A stretch of 64,000 nucleotides of DNA from JAQBQH01 sp035607415. GTDB taxonomy: Bacteria > Myxococcota_A > Polyangia > Palsa-1104. The translations under genes were made by a program, and so were the position numbers. A model generated the notes under the pieces. That model was given only the letters and a program-made list of their open reading frames with translations, was not told the origin of the DNA and did not search any database. The stretch covers positions 170,340-234,339 of the forward strand of contig DATNAQ010000096.1 of NCBI GenBank assembly GCA_035607415.1. Direction: 5' to 3'. Every line of letters begins with the position of its first letter. The stretch's first letter is position 1. Of this stretch, positions 17,408 to 25,644 are shown piece after piece.

Positions 17408-18187
17408 ATGAACGCCCACCTGCCCAAAGTCGAAGCCGCCGAGCGTCCCAAGCTCGAGGTGCAGCACCTCGACGCCTGGTTCGGCGCCACGCGCGCGGTC
17501 AAGGACATCTCGATCTCGGTCGAGCCGCGCTCGGTGCTCGCCATCATCGGCCCCTCGGGCTGCGGCAAGTCGACCTTCGTGCGCTGCTTGAACCGCATGC
17601 ACGAGCTCACGCCGGGCGCGCGCTCCGAAGGCAAGGTGCTCGTCGACGGCGAGGACGTCTACGGCGTCGACCCGGTCTACCTGCGCCGCCGCGTCGGCAT
17701 GGTCTTTCAGCGCCCCAACGTGTTCCCGACGATGTCGGTGCGCGACAACGTCGTCGCCGGGCTGCGCCTCAACCGCGTGCGCGCCGACTACGAAGCGATC
17801 ATGGAGCGCACGCTGCGCCAGACGGCGCTGTGGGACGAAGTGAAGGATCGCCTCGACGACAGCGCCGTCGGCCTGTCGGGCGGACAGCAGCAGCGCCTGT
17901 GCATCGCGCGCGCGCTCGCCGTCGAGCCGGAGGTGCTGCTCATGGACGAGCCGGCCTCGGCGCTCGATCCCATCGCCACCGCCAAGATCGAGGAGCTCAT
18001 CGACGAGCTCAAGGAGCTGTACACGATCGTCATCGTCACCCACAACATGCAGCAGGCGATCCGCGTCAGCGACTTCACGGCGTTCTTCTATCTCGGCGAG
18101 CTCGTCGAGCACGGCGCCACGCAACAGGTGTTCACGCGCCCCCAAAAGCGCGAGACCGAAGATTACGTGACCGGGAAGTTCGGGTAG
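17408..18187 (+). CDS. pstB: Phosphate ABC transporter ATPase PstB
   Basis: 259 residues from ATG 17408; an in-frame start nine codons earlier lacks support. Walker A GPSGCGKST at about 48-56, Q-loop VFQRPNVFPTMSV, signature LSGGQQQR and Walker B VLLMDEPASALDP are all intact. The C-terminus has the PstB tail (VFTRPQKRETEDYVTGKFG). It drives phosphate import and takes part in signalling through PhoU. Confidence 0.97.
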   Translation: MNAHLPKVEAAERPKLEVQHLDAWFGATRAVKDISISVEPRSVLAIIGPSGCGKSTFVRCLNRMHELTPGARSEGKVLVDGEDVYGVDPVYLRRRVGMVFQRPNVFPTMSVRDNVVAGLRLNRVRADYEAIMERTLRQTALWDEVKDRLDDSAVGLSGGQQQRLCIARALAVEPEVLLMDEPASALDPIATAKIEELIDELKELYTIVIVTHNMQQAIRVSDFTAFFYLGELVEHGATQQVFTRPQKRETEDYVTGKFG

Positions 18188-18213
18188 GGCCGGTAACGGC
18201 CCCCAGGGAGCGG

Positions 18214-18906
18214 ATGCAGGTGGAAAAGGGACATACCAGTCGCGAGTTCGACCGCGAGCTGCGCAATCTGCGCGACAAGCTGCTCGCCATGGGTGGGCGC
18301 GCCGAAGAGCAGATCGGGCGCGCCGTCCAGGCGCTCATCAAGCGCGACGACAAGCTCGCCGATCAGGTGGTCGCCGACGACGAGGCGATCGATCAGGCCG
18401 AGATCGGCATCGACGAGCTCGCCTTTCTGATCCTGGCGCGGCGCCAGCCGGTGGCGTCCGATCTGCGCTTCGTCATGCTCGCGCTCAAGGTGGTCACCGA
18501 TCTCGAGCGCATCGGCGATCTGGCCGTCAACATCGCCAAGCGCGTGCGCGATCTGGCGCGCTTCGCGCCGTCGCCGATGCAGGATCGCATCGAGCTGCTC
18601 GCCACGCGCGTGCTCGGCGCGCTGCAGATGGCGCTCGACGCCTTCGTGCACGCCGACGCCGAGCGCGCCGAGAAGGTGATCGAGGGCGATCGCGACATCG
18701 ACGCCCTCAACATGCACCTCATCGCCGACGTCATCTCCGGCGGCGAAGCCGACGACGTCAACGCGGTGGCGCGCGCGCTCGCGCTCTCGTCGGTGTCGCG
18801 CTACCTGGAGCGCATCGGCGACCACTCGACCAACATCGCCGAGATGGTCATCTACTTCGTCCGCGGACGCGACGTCCGCCATCACTGGCCCCGGCCAAGA
18901 GGCTGA
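18214..18906 (+). CDS. phoU: Phosphate signalling protein PhoU
   Basis: 230 residues, two similar three-helix halves. Each half carries the metal-binding type motif (DLERIGDLAVNIAKRV and YLERIGDHSTNIAEMV). A GGGAG site precedes the start. PhoU transmits the state of the Pst transporter to PhoR. It ends two bases before PhoB copy 2, suggesting that this regulator is part of the pst operon. Confidence 0.96.
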   Translation: MQVEKGHTSREFDRELRNLRDKLLAMGGRAEEQIGRAVQALIKRDDKLADQVVADDEAIDQAEIGIDELAFLILARRQPVASDLRFVMLALKVVTDLERIGDLAVNIAKRVRDLARFAPSPMQDRIELLATRVLGALQMALDAFVHADAERAEKVIEGDRDIDALNMHLIADVISGGEADDVNAVARALALSSVSRYLERIGDHSTNIAEMVIYFVRGRDVRHHWPRPRG

Positions 18907-18907
18907 C

Positions 18908-19654
18908 ATGCAGGCGGAGACACAGGAAATGAGCACGTTTGGCTCGACGGGCGCGGCGCCCACGGTCCTCATCGTCGACGACGAGAAGGACCTTCGCCAC
19001 CTGCTCGACTTCAACCTGAAGCAGGCGGGCTTCCGCACGCTGCAGGCGGCGAGCGGCGAAGAGGCGCTGCAGCAGGTGGCGCGCCACGCCCCGCAGATGA
19101 TCCTGCTCGACCTCAACCTGCCCGATCTGTCGGGCATCGAAGTGGCGCGCCGGCTCAAGGCGGATCCGGAGACGCGCGAGATCCCGATCATCATGCTGAC
19201 CGCGCGCTCGGGCGAGGCCGATCGCATCGCCGGCTTCGAGCTCGGCGCCGAGGACTACGTACCCAAGCCGTTCTCCGTGCGCGAGCTGGTGTTGCGCCTC
19301 AACGTGGTGCGCCGCCGCTTGTCGTCGCCGATCGGCCAGCCGGTCGAGCCGTCGACGCGCATGCTGACCTGCGGGGCGATCGAGGTCGATCTCGACGCGT
19401 GCCTGATCCGCGTCTCCGGGCGCGAGGTGGCGCTGGCGCTGCTCGAGTTCCGCCTGCTCGTGTACCTCATGAAGGGGCAGGGCAGGGTGCGCACGCGCGA
19501 GCAGCTCCTGCGGCACGTGTGGAGCTACCCGGTCGACTCGGCGACGCGCACCATCGAGACCCACGTCAAGCGGCTGCGCGCCAAGCTCGGCGACGCCGGC
19601 GAGCTCATCGAGACGGTGCGCTCGATCGGCTACCGCATGCGCGGCGACGCGTAG
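18908..19654 (+). CDS. PhoB-type response regulator, copy 2
   Basis: 248 residues from 18908; an ATG at 18929 is also possible. Receiver domain (LIVDDEKD, phospho-Asp in MILLDLNLPD, KPFS) and winged helix (ALLEFRLLVYLM ... TRTIETHVKRLRAKLG). It is a paralogue of the regulators at 11994 and 21759 but more distant from both than they are from each other. It sits at the end of the pst-phoU operon without a kinase of its own, so it may also be phosphorylated by PhoR. Confidence 0.9.
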   Translation: MQAETQEMSTFGSTGAAPTVLIVDDEKDLRHLLDFNLKQAGFRTLQAASGEEALQQVARHAPQMILLDLNLPDLSGIEVARRLKADPETREIPIIMLTARSGEADRIAGFELGAEDYVPKPFSVRELVLRLNVVRRRLSSPIGQPVEPSTRMLTCGAIEVDLDACLIRVSGREVALALLEFRLLVYLMKGQGRVRTREQLLRHVWSYPVDSATRTIETHVKRLRAKLGDAGELIETVRSIGYRMRGDA

Positions 19655-19751
19655 CAAGACCCCCGTACACACCAGAAATTCGCGGACGTTTGGCGGGCCC
19701 GTCGCCGGGCGCGAACCGAATTGACACATCCGTCCGCTAGCTTCACGGCAG

Positions 19752-20561
19752 ATGATCCAGACGCTGGCACATCTGTCGGACCTTCACCTCGGACGCTCCC
19801 CGGCGAACGACCTCGAGGTGGCGCGCGCGGTCGAGGCGCTCCTCGAAGGCGGCGTCGACCACGTCGTGCTCTCGGGCGACGTGACCGAGCGCGGGCGGGC
19901 GCACGAGTACGCGCGCTACGTCGCGCTGTTCGCGCCGCTGTTGCAGGCGGGCCGGCTCACCGTCGTGCCCGGCAACCACGACCGGCTCGGCGACGATCTC
20001 GGCGCGCGGCTGCGTCGCGGCGCGCGCGTGCAGACCGAGACGCGCCACGGCGTCTACGTCGTGCGCGTCGACTCGACCGGCCCGCACAACCGCTTCCTGC
20101 TCGCCGGCCACGGCGATCTCGACGACACCGTGCTCGGCGAGATCGAGCGTGCCGTCGCGGCGGCGCCGTCCGGCCACCTCGTGGTCGTGACCATGCACCA
20201 TCACCCGCTGCCGCTGCCGGAGGAGACGCTGCCCGAGCTCCTCGCCACGCGCATCGGGCTGCCCTACGCGACCGAGCTGCGCCTCGGCAAGATGCTGCTC
20301 ACGCGCCTGCGCGGGCGCTGCGACCTCGTGCTCCACGGCCATCGCCACGTGCCCCAGCAGCGCGTGCTCTTCGCCTCCGATGCGCGCCCGCTCGGGCTCT
20401 ACAACGCCGGCTCGTCGCCATCGCTCGGGCGCTTCCGCGTGTTCGCGCACGCCGGCGGCCGGCTGTGCGGCGCGCCCGGCTGGCTGGTGTCGCGCGAGCG
20501 GCCGCTGCGCGCCGCCGTCGCGGAACGGATGCAACTCAAGACCGGAACGGAGGACGCATGA
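19752..20561 (+). CDS. Calcineurin-like metallophosphoesterase
   Basis: 269 residues with all metal-binding blocks of the family: DLH (HLSDLHLG), GD (LSGDVTE), GNHD (VPGNHDR), MHHHP and HGHRH. No signal peptide or membrane helix, so cytoplasmic or membrane-associated. Substrates in this superfamily range from cyclic nucleotides to phospholipids (PlcP). The gene overlaps the glycosyltransferase gene by four bases and lies between two PhoB-type regulators, which makes a lipid or phosphate-sparing role attractive. The motifs alone do not identify the substrate. Confidence 0.9.
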   Translation: MIQTLAHLSDLHLGRSPANDLEVARAVEALLEGGVDHVVLSGDVTERGRAHEYARYVALFAPLLQAGRLTVVPGNHDRLGDDLGARLRRGARVQTETRHGVYVVRVDSTGPHNRFLLAGHGDLDDTVLGEIERAVAAAPSGHLVVVTMHHHPLPLPEETLPELLATRIGLPYATELRLGKMLLTRLRGRCDLVLHGHRHVPQQRVLFASDARPLGLYNAGSSPSLGRFRVFAHAGGRLCGAPGWLVSRERPLRAAVAERMQLKTGTEDA

Positions 20562-21751
20562 TCCACGTCTCGCAGCTCCTGTTCGTCGGTTGCGCCTTCG
20601 GCCTCGTGCTCTACGGGCTGCAGCTCGTCGCTCTCGTCCTGCACCGCCGCGCCCCCGCGCGTGCGCCGCGGCTGCGTCGCGGCATCTCGATCTTGAAGCC
20701 GCTCTGCGGCCTCGACGACGATCTCGTCGCCAACCTCGAGTGCTTCGCGGCGCTCGACTACGCGCCCTACGAGCTCCTGCTCGGCGTGCGCGATCGTCAC
20801 GACGCCGCCCATCCCGTCGCCGTCGCCTTCGCGCGCCGCTTCCCACGCCGGGTGCGCGTCGTCCTCCAGCGCGGCACGCCCGGTTTGAACCCGAAGGTCA
20901 ACCAGCTGGCGACGCTGGCGCGCGCCGCCCGCCACGAGCTGATCGTGGTCAGCGACTCGAACGTGCGCGTGGCGCCCGGCTACCTCGACGAGATCGCGGC
21001 GCACCTCGAGGATCCACGCGTGGGCCTGGTGACCCATCCCATCGCCGGCATCGGCGAGCAGCGCATCGGCTCGCTCATGGACAACCTGCACCTGTGCGCG
21101 TCGGTGGGCGCCGGCATGATCGGCGCCAAGCGCGTCGTCGGCAAGGACATCGTCGTCGGAAAATCGATGGCGCTGCGCAAAACCGATCTCGCCGCGCTCG
21201 GCGGCTTCGAGGCCTTCGCCGACGTGCTCGCCGAGGACTACCTCCTCGGCAAAAAGGTCTCGGCCACGCTCGACAAGCGCGTCGTCGTCGGCAAGGCGCC
21301 GGTGCGCAACGTGTCCGAGCGCCGCGACGCCCGCGACTTCTATCGCCGCTACCGTCGCTGGAGCGTCATGCATCGCCAGTGCATCGGCGGGCCGGTCTAC
21401 GCGGCGCAGGCGCTGCTCAACCCGACCATGGTCGCGGTCGCCGGCTGGCTCGCGCATCCGTCGCTCATCACGCTCGGCGGCGTCGGCGTCGCTGCGGCGC
21501 TCAAGCTCGCCTATGACGGCGCCGCGCTCACCATGCTGCGTGGCGGCCGTCCGCCGCTGGCGACGGTCGTAGCCTCGCCGGCCAAGGACGCGCTGCTCGC
21601 CTGCGCGTGGGCCGTCGGGCTGTGGCGGCGCGAGATCGACTGGCGCGGCAACCGGTTGCGCGTGCTGCCCGGCACGCGCCTCCAGCCCGTGCGCGATTTT
21701 GCCAACAGTTCACACGCCGCCGACGGCAGCACTCTAAAATCTGCGGCATGA
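20558..21751 (+). CDS. GT21-type (ceramide glucosyltransferase-like) membrane glycosyltransferase
   Basis: 397 residues. The ATG overlaps the preceding stop (ATGA) and has GGAGG upstream. An N-terminal membrane helix (LLFVGCAFGLVLYGLQLV) is followed by a GT2-fold catalytic domain with family marks: ISILKPLCGLDDD, the metal-binding VSDSNVRV, LAEDYLLGKK and the (Q/R)xxRW site as RRYRRW. C-terminal membrane helices complete the protein. Relatives transfer a sugar to ceramide or other lipids, and HpnI is of this type. Coupling to the phosphoesterase suggests the two act on one lipid pathway. Confidence 0.88.
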   Translation: MIHVSQLLFVGCAFGLVLYGLQLVALVLHRRAPARAPRLRRGISILKPLCGLDDDLVANLECFAALDYAPYELLLGVRDRHDAAHPVAVAFARRFPRRVRVVLQRGTPGLNPKVNQLATLARAARHELIVVSDSNVRVAPGYLDEIAAHLEDPRVGLVTHPIAGIGEQRIGSLMDNLHLCASVGAGMIGAKRVVGKDIVVGKSMALRKTDLAALGGFEAFADVLAEDYLLGKKVSATLDKRVVVGKAPVRNVSERRDARDFYRRYRRWSVMHRQCIGGPVYAAQALLNPTMVAVAGWLAHPSLITLGGVGVAAALKLAYDGAALTMLRGGRPPLATVVASPAKDALLACAWAVGLWRREIDWRGNRLRVLPGTRLQPVRDFANSSHAADGSTLKSAA

Positions 21752-21758
21752 GTGAACC

Positions 21759-22475
21759 ATGTCCCTAGACCGCGGGCCCGTCCTCATCGTCGACGACGAG
21801 CGCGATCTTCGGACGCTCGTCGACTTCAACCTGCGCCAGGCCGGCTTCACCACCGCGCAGGCGTCGACCGGCGCCGAAGCGCTCGCGCGCGCGCGCTCGC
21901 TGCATCCGCGCGTGATCGTTCTCGACCTGAACCTGCCCGACGTCTCGGGCATGGATGTCTGCCGCCTGTTGCGCGCCGATCCGGCGACGCGCGAGCTGCC
22001 GATCCTCATGCTCACCGCGCGCGACGCCGAGACCGATCGCGTGCAGGGCCTCGAGCTCGGTGCCGACGACTATCTGGCGAAGCCCTTCAACGTGCGCGAG
22101 CTGGTGTTGCGCGTCGAGTCGGTGGCGCGGCGCCGCAAGGAGGCGCCGGCCGAGTCGCGCCAGCGCCTCGTCGCCGGCGACATCGCGCTCGATCTCGATG
22201 CGCACCTCTGCGTCGTGCAGGGCGTGGAGCTGCCGCTGACGCTGCAGGAGTTCCGCTTGCTGGCCTACCTGATTCAGGGCCGCGGGCGCGTGCGCACGCG
22301 CGACGAGCTGCTCGCCGACGTGTGGAACGCGTCGCCGGAGCTGGAGACGCGCACCGTCGATACGCACGTCAAGCGGCTGCGCGACAAGCTCGGGCCCGCG
22401 GGCGAGCTCATCGAGACGGTGCGTGGCGTGGGATATCGAATCCGCGAGGCGGGCGTCGCGGCGACGGTCGAGTAG
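21759..22475 (+). CDS. PhoB-type response regulator, copy 3
   Basis: 238 residues, close paralogue of copy 1: the segments LDLNLPDVSGM and LTLQEFRLLAYLIQGRGR are identical, as is most of the winged helix. It starts seven bases after the glycosyltransferase stop and is therefore probably the third gene of that operon. The near-identical recognition helix implies that copies 1 and 3 bind the same or very similar sites. No kinase gene is adjacent. Confidence 0.9.
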   Translation: MSLDRGPVLIVDDERDLRTLVDFNLRQAGFTTAQASTGAEALARARSLHPRVIVLDLNLPDVSGMDVCRLLRADPATRELPILMLTARDAETDRVQGLELGADDYLAKPFNVRELVLRVESVARRRKEAPAESRQRLVAGDIALDLDAHLCVVQGVELPLTLQEFRLLAYLIQGRGRVRTRDELLADVWNASPELETRTVDTHVKRLRDKLGPAGELIETVRGVGYRIREAGVAATVE

Positions 22476-22501
22476 CGCGAAATTCCGGAATTCCGGATGT
22501 T

Positions 22502-22879
22502 CTACTGGTCGAACTTGCAATAGAGGTTCGGCGTGCAGGTGCCGTCCGACGGCGCCGGGCAGTCGGTGGCCTGCGTGGCGGCGGTGCACGGCTTCGAGCA
22601 GCGGTGCACCGTCCCCTGCACGAACTGCTCGCACAGCGCGGACTGGCAGTCTCCGTTGACCGTGCAAGCGTCGCCGAAGGCCTTGGTGCCCGGCGTGGCC
22701 GCGCCGCCGTCGTCGTCGCCCATGTCGTCGGTGGCGCCGCCGGTGCCGGGCCCGTTGCCGCCGGTCCCCGTGGCGGCGGTGGCCATGTCGGCGCCGGCCG
22801 CGGCGTGCGGCGGGACGACGAGATCGAGGCAGCCTGCGCTCGCCACGGCGAACAGCAGCGTCAGTGCGAGCGTCTTCAT
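22502..22879 (-). CDS. Small Cys-rich lipoprotein, tandem copy A
   Basis: 125 residues. Lipoprotein signal (MKTLALTLLFAVASAGC), a low-complexity linker with Asp-Met pairs (GADMA, DDMGDDD), then a conserved Cys-rich domain (AFGDACTVNGDCQSALC ... CPAPSDGTC). The linker differs from copy B at 23017-23442, but signal and Cys domain are nearly the same, so the pair arose by duplication. Function unknown; the Cys pattern suggests a disulfide-held envelope module. Confidence 0.85.
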   Translation of the reverse strand: MKTLALTLLFAVASAGCLDLVVPPHAAAGADMATAATGTGGNGPGTGGATDDMGDDDGGAATPGTKAFGDACTVNGDCQSALCEQFVQGTVHRCSKPCTAATQATDCPAPSDGTCTPNLYCKFDQ

Positions 22880-22947
22880 GCGCCACCGTCATGCGACCGA
22901 CGTGCCGCCGTCAGATAGCTCCGTAAGACACCGGATTCACTCTGTCG

Positions 22948-22968
22948 CTACGTAGATATACGGAGGGT
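22948..22968 (-). promoter_or_regulatory. Conserved 21-bp block upstream of lipoprotein copy A
   Basis: It agrees at 18 of 21 positions with the block at 23511-23531 and begins exactly 69 bases upstream of its start codon, as the other does. The surrounding sequence is much less conserved. It could be a shared promoter element or activator site. Confidence 0.5.
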
Positions 22969-23016
22969 GTCAACTCCGCAGACTGGGGGGCATTCCGGGG
23001 GGCCGTGGCGGGTCCG

Positions 23017-23442
23017 CTACTGGTCGAACTTGCAAGATCCGTTGTTGTTGCAGGTCCCGTCCGACGGTGCGGGGCAGTCGGCGGCCTGCGTGGCGACGGT
23101 GCAGCTCTTGGTGCAGCGATGCACCGTGCCCATGACGAACTGCCCGCAGAGGCTGCTCTGGCAGTCGCCGTTGACGGTGCAGACGTCGCCGAACGCCTTG
23201 GCTCCGACGACGCCTCCGTCGGTGCCGCCGCCGCTGGTGGCCATGTCGCCCGGCGAGCTGCTCGCGCTGCCGCCGCCGCCGCCCGCGCCGCCGCTGCCGC
23301 CATTGCCGCCGGTGCCGGTGCCGGTGCCGCCGCTGCGGGCCATGTCCTGGTCGCCGGCGGGCTCGGGGGGGCTCGGCGAGTACGCGCCGAGGCAGCCGGC
23401 GCTCGCCACGGCGAATGCGAACAGGAGGGCCAGCGTCTTCAT
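23017..23442 (-). CDS. Small Cys-rich lipoprotein, tandem copy B
   Basis: 141 residues from ATG 23442, the start that opens the lipoprotein signal (MKTLALLFAFAVASAGC). The linker is longer and Gly-rich (GGTGTGTGGNGGSGGAG) than in copy A; the Cys-rich domain is conserved (AFGDVCTVNGDCQSSLC). Copies A and B stand head to tail with similar upstream DNA. Confidence 0.85.
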   Translation of the reverse strand: MKTLALLFAFAVASAGCLGAYSPSPPEPAGDQDMARSGGTGTGTGGNGGSGGAGGGGGSASSSPGDMATSGGGTDGGVVGAKAFGDVCTVNGDCQSSLCGQFVMGTVHRCTKSCTVATQAADCPAPSDGTCNNNGSCKFDQ

Positions 23443-23510
23443 GGCGCCGCGTAGTGCGACGGACGTGCCGTACGTCGATGAGGATCTAACGTTTTGAATT
23501 AGCTGGGTTA

Positions 23511-23531
23511 CTGCGTAGCTGTACGGAGGGT
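23511..23531 (-). promoter_or_regulatory. Conserved 21-bp block upstream of lipoprotein copy B
   Basis: Partner of the block at 22948-22968; 18 of 21 bases agree and the distance to the start codon is again 69 bases. Core on the minus strand: ACCCTCCGTA. Confidence 0.5.
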
Positions 23532-23566
23532 CCGATGACCGCAGGGTGGGGGGAGATCGCAGCGGC

Positions 23567-24502
23567 TCAGTGATGGTGGCAACCACCGCCGCCGCCCGAG
23601 CCGCCCGTCCCGCCGCCGCCGCCACCGCCCGAGCCACCGTTGCCGCCCGAGCCGCCACCGCCGCCGCCCGAGCCGCCACCGCCGCCGCCGCCGGAGCCGC
23701 CACCGCCGTTGCCGGTGTTCGGATCCACGCACGTCGGCACGCCGTTCTCGACGACGCAGACGAGCGGCGCGCACACCAGGTTCGTGCACGTGTCCATGCA
23801 CACCGGCGCGCCGCCCTGCACGACGCAGATCTGGCCCATCATGCACACCACGCCGGTGCAGGCGTTCGTGCCGCCGCCCGCCATGTCCGGGCCCGGCGTC
23901 GACGAGCCGCCGTCGCTGCCGGTGTTGTTGCTGCACGCGCCCTTCACTTCGTCGGTCTTGATGTGCGCGTTGCAGGTGAGCTCGTAGACGTGCCCGTCCT
24001 TGATGTCCTCGACGACGATGTGCGGATCGAAGTCGAAGATGAGGATGCCGGCGGCGCACGCGTCGAGATCGAGCTTGCCGGTCACCTTCACGACGCCGCT
24101 GTTGGGCACGATGAGCGGCAGCTTGTCGCCGTTCTTGAGGACGACGTAGTCGCCGACCTGATCCATCACAAAGCGCAGCTCGCTCACGTGACCGGTCGGG
24201 AGCTTGGCGATGCCGAGCGTGGTGATCGACTTGTTGTCGAGCGTGAGAAGGTCGAGCGTCTGCGGCGTCGTCATGACCGGCGCCCAGTGGCCGTCGACCT
24301 TGGCGTCGATCTCGTTGATCGTCACGACGGCGGAGGTGACGCCGGGGTTCGCGTGATTGTCCGGCTGCGCGGGCAGCGAGAAGAGCTGCGTCTGATCGGC
24401 GCCCGTGAGATCGAGCTCGACGTCGCCGGTGGTGGCGCCGCCGCCGGCGCATCCGACGAGCGCGGTGGCAGCGAGAAGCGAAATGATCGAAGCGCGAGAC
24501 AT
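23567..24502 (-). CDS. DUF4382-type lipoprotein with Gly-rich CHHH tail
   Basis: 311 residues. ATG 24502 has GGAGG six bases upstream and opens a lipoprotein signal (MSRASIISLLAATALVGC). Residues about 30-190 match the DUF4382 pattern: VELDLTGA, VVTINEIDAKVDG, ELRFVMDQVG and a following beta-sandwich. Then come Cys-rich repeats (CTGVVCMMGQICVVQGG; CTNLVCAPLVCVVENG) and a long Gly-Ser tract that ends in Cys-His-His-His. The tail could bind metal. Function unknown. Confidence 0.82.
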   Translation of the reverse strand: MSRASIISLLAATALVGCAGGGATTGDVELDLTGADQTQLFSLPAQPDNHANPGVTSAVVTINEIDAKVDGHWAPVMTTPQTLDLLTLDNKSITTLGIAKLPTGHVSELRFVMDQVGDYVVLKNGDKLPLIVPNSGVVKVTGKLDLDACAAGILIFDFDPHIVVEDIKDGHVYELTCNAHIKTDEVKGACSNNTGSDGGSSTPGPDMAGGGTNACTGVVCMMGQICVVQGGAPVCMDTCTNLVCAPLVCVVENGVPTCVDPNTGNGGGGSGGGGGGGSGGGGGGSGGNGGSGGGGGGGTGGSGGGGGCHHH

Positions 24503-24656
24503 TGGATCCTCCAAACCCCCATGGGTTGCGAGGTGGGTCCCAGTGCAACGAGGGGACCAAGATTCGGTACATCCGCAGTGCAACGCGCACTACATCGATT
24601 ACGGGCGTTTGGCGTAACCGAGGTGGGCGCGCTCGCATTGCCGCGGCGCGCGATCG

Positions 24657-24704
24657 CCGAAAAGGCTCATCGGCTTTCGGAACGGCCTCCGAAAATCGGA
24701 AGCC
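24657..24704. terminator. Tandem hairpins downstream of the TPR-protein gene
   Basis: Two neighbouring stem-loops: 24657-24680 (CCGAAA/TTTCGG arms) and 24684-24704 (GGC-TCCGA / TCGGA-GCC with an AAA loop). They lie just past the 3' end of the minus-strand gene at 24738 and could stop its transcript. No long T run follows. Confidence 0.4.
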
Positions 24705-24737
24705 TGTGTCAGCGCGCGTTGTCGACGAGAACGGTCA

Positions 24738-25577
24738 CTACTGCGGATTGACGGTGACCGGCGCCGAGCTGCCGCGCGGCAGGCCGAGCGCGAGCCCGGT
24801 GGCGATGGCGCCGGCGGCGGCGACGCCGCCGATGACGCCCCAGAACCAGCCGCGCTTGTAGACCGGCTTCTTGGCGCGCGTGACGGTGACCGACAGCGGC
24901 GCGCCGAGGCTGCCGCCGGCGGCGACCGAGGCGCCGGCGTCGTCGAGGAGCACGACGTGAAGCTCGAGCCCGGGCGGCTGCACCGCCAGGCCGGGGATGG
25001 TCGCGTCGAAGTCGCTCGCGTGCCCGTCGACGGTGGTGCGCGAGAAGGTCGCGTCGCCGGTCTTGCGGAAGTAGACCGTCATCTTGCGCGCGACGCCGCC
25101 GGGGTAGATGACATGCACGTCGACGGAGCGACCTTCGTGCGGCGCCGCCGGCGTCAGCTTCGGCGCCAGCGCCGGCAGCGCGGGGGCGAGCGCGTGCGCC
25201 GAGGTCGCCGCTTGCGCCTTGGCCTCCTCGAAGACGGCGCGCACCTTCGGCGCCACCGAGCGATCGAGCTCGGCCGACGGATCGACGCGCAGGAGGTGCT
25301 CGAAGTCGACCTTGGCCGGGCCGGGCTGCCCGACGGCGACGTAGGCCATGCCGAGCGTGCGGTAGGTGAGGACCTTCTCGTCGCGCGTCAGCGACTCGCC
25401 GCGCGCCTGCTCGAGCAGCGAAATGGCGCGCGCGTAGTCGAGCGCGGCGTACGCCGCCACGCCCTGCTTCACGAGCGCGCTGTCGACCTCGGCGCGCGCG
25501 GCGAACGGCGCCGCGATCACCGCAGCGACGGTAAACGACGCGATCACGCGCGCCGCTGATCTCGATCGTCGATTCAT
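24738..25577 (-). CDS. Secreted TPR protein with C-terminal membrane helix
   Basis: 279 residues from ATG 25577, which opens a signal peptide (MNRRSRSAARVIASFTVAAVIAAPFAARA). TPR-like helices cover about 40-115 (VAAYAALDYARAISLLEQA, LGMAYVAVGQPGPAKVDFE). A beta domain follows (VDVHVIYPGG ... MTVYFRK), and near the end a membrane helix (WFWGVIGGVAAAGAIATGLAL). The same layout is widespread in myxobacteria, function unknown. It diverges from the Cys-rich lipoprotein gene 67 bases away. Confidence 0.82.
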   Translation of the reverse strand: MNRRSRSAARVIASFTVAAVIAAPFAARAEVDSALVKQGVAAYAALDYARAISLLEQARGESLTRDEKVLTYRTLGMAYVAVGQPGPAKVDFEHLLRVDPSAELDRSVAPKVRAVFEEAKAQAATSAHALAPALPALAPKLTPAAPHEGRSVDVHVIYPGGVARKMTVYFRKTGDATFSRTTVDGHASDFDATIPGLAVQPPGLELHVVLLDDAGASVAAGGSLGAPLSVTVTRAKKPVYKRGWFWGVIGGVAAAGAIATGLALGLPRGSSAPVTVNPQ

Positions 25578-25644
25578 GTCAGCGTGCAGACGAAAAATCG
25601 ACCTCATTGTACGAGCTGCCGACGCTCTCTACAATCGCGTGAAG

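Noticed and set aside
19721..19726. TTGACA as a -35 box for the metallophosphoesterase gene
   Set aside because: It is only 25 bases from the start codon; a -10 at the correct distance would fall at or inside the gene and no such hexamer is present.
23576..23712. Repetitive CCGCC tract that resembles a repeat array
   Set aside because: It codes for the Gly-rich tail of the DUF4382 lipoprotein; no spacers as in CRISPR.
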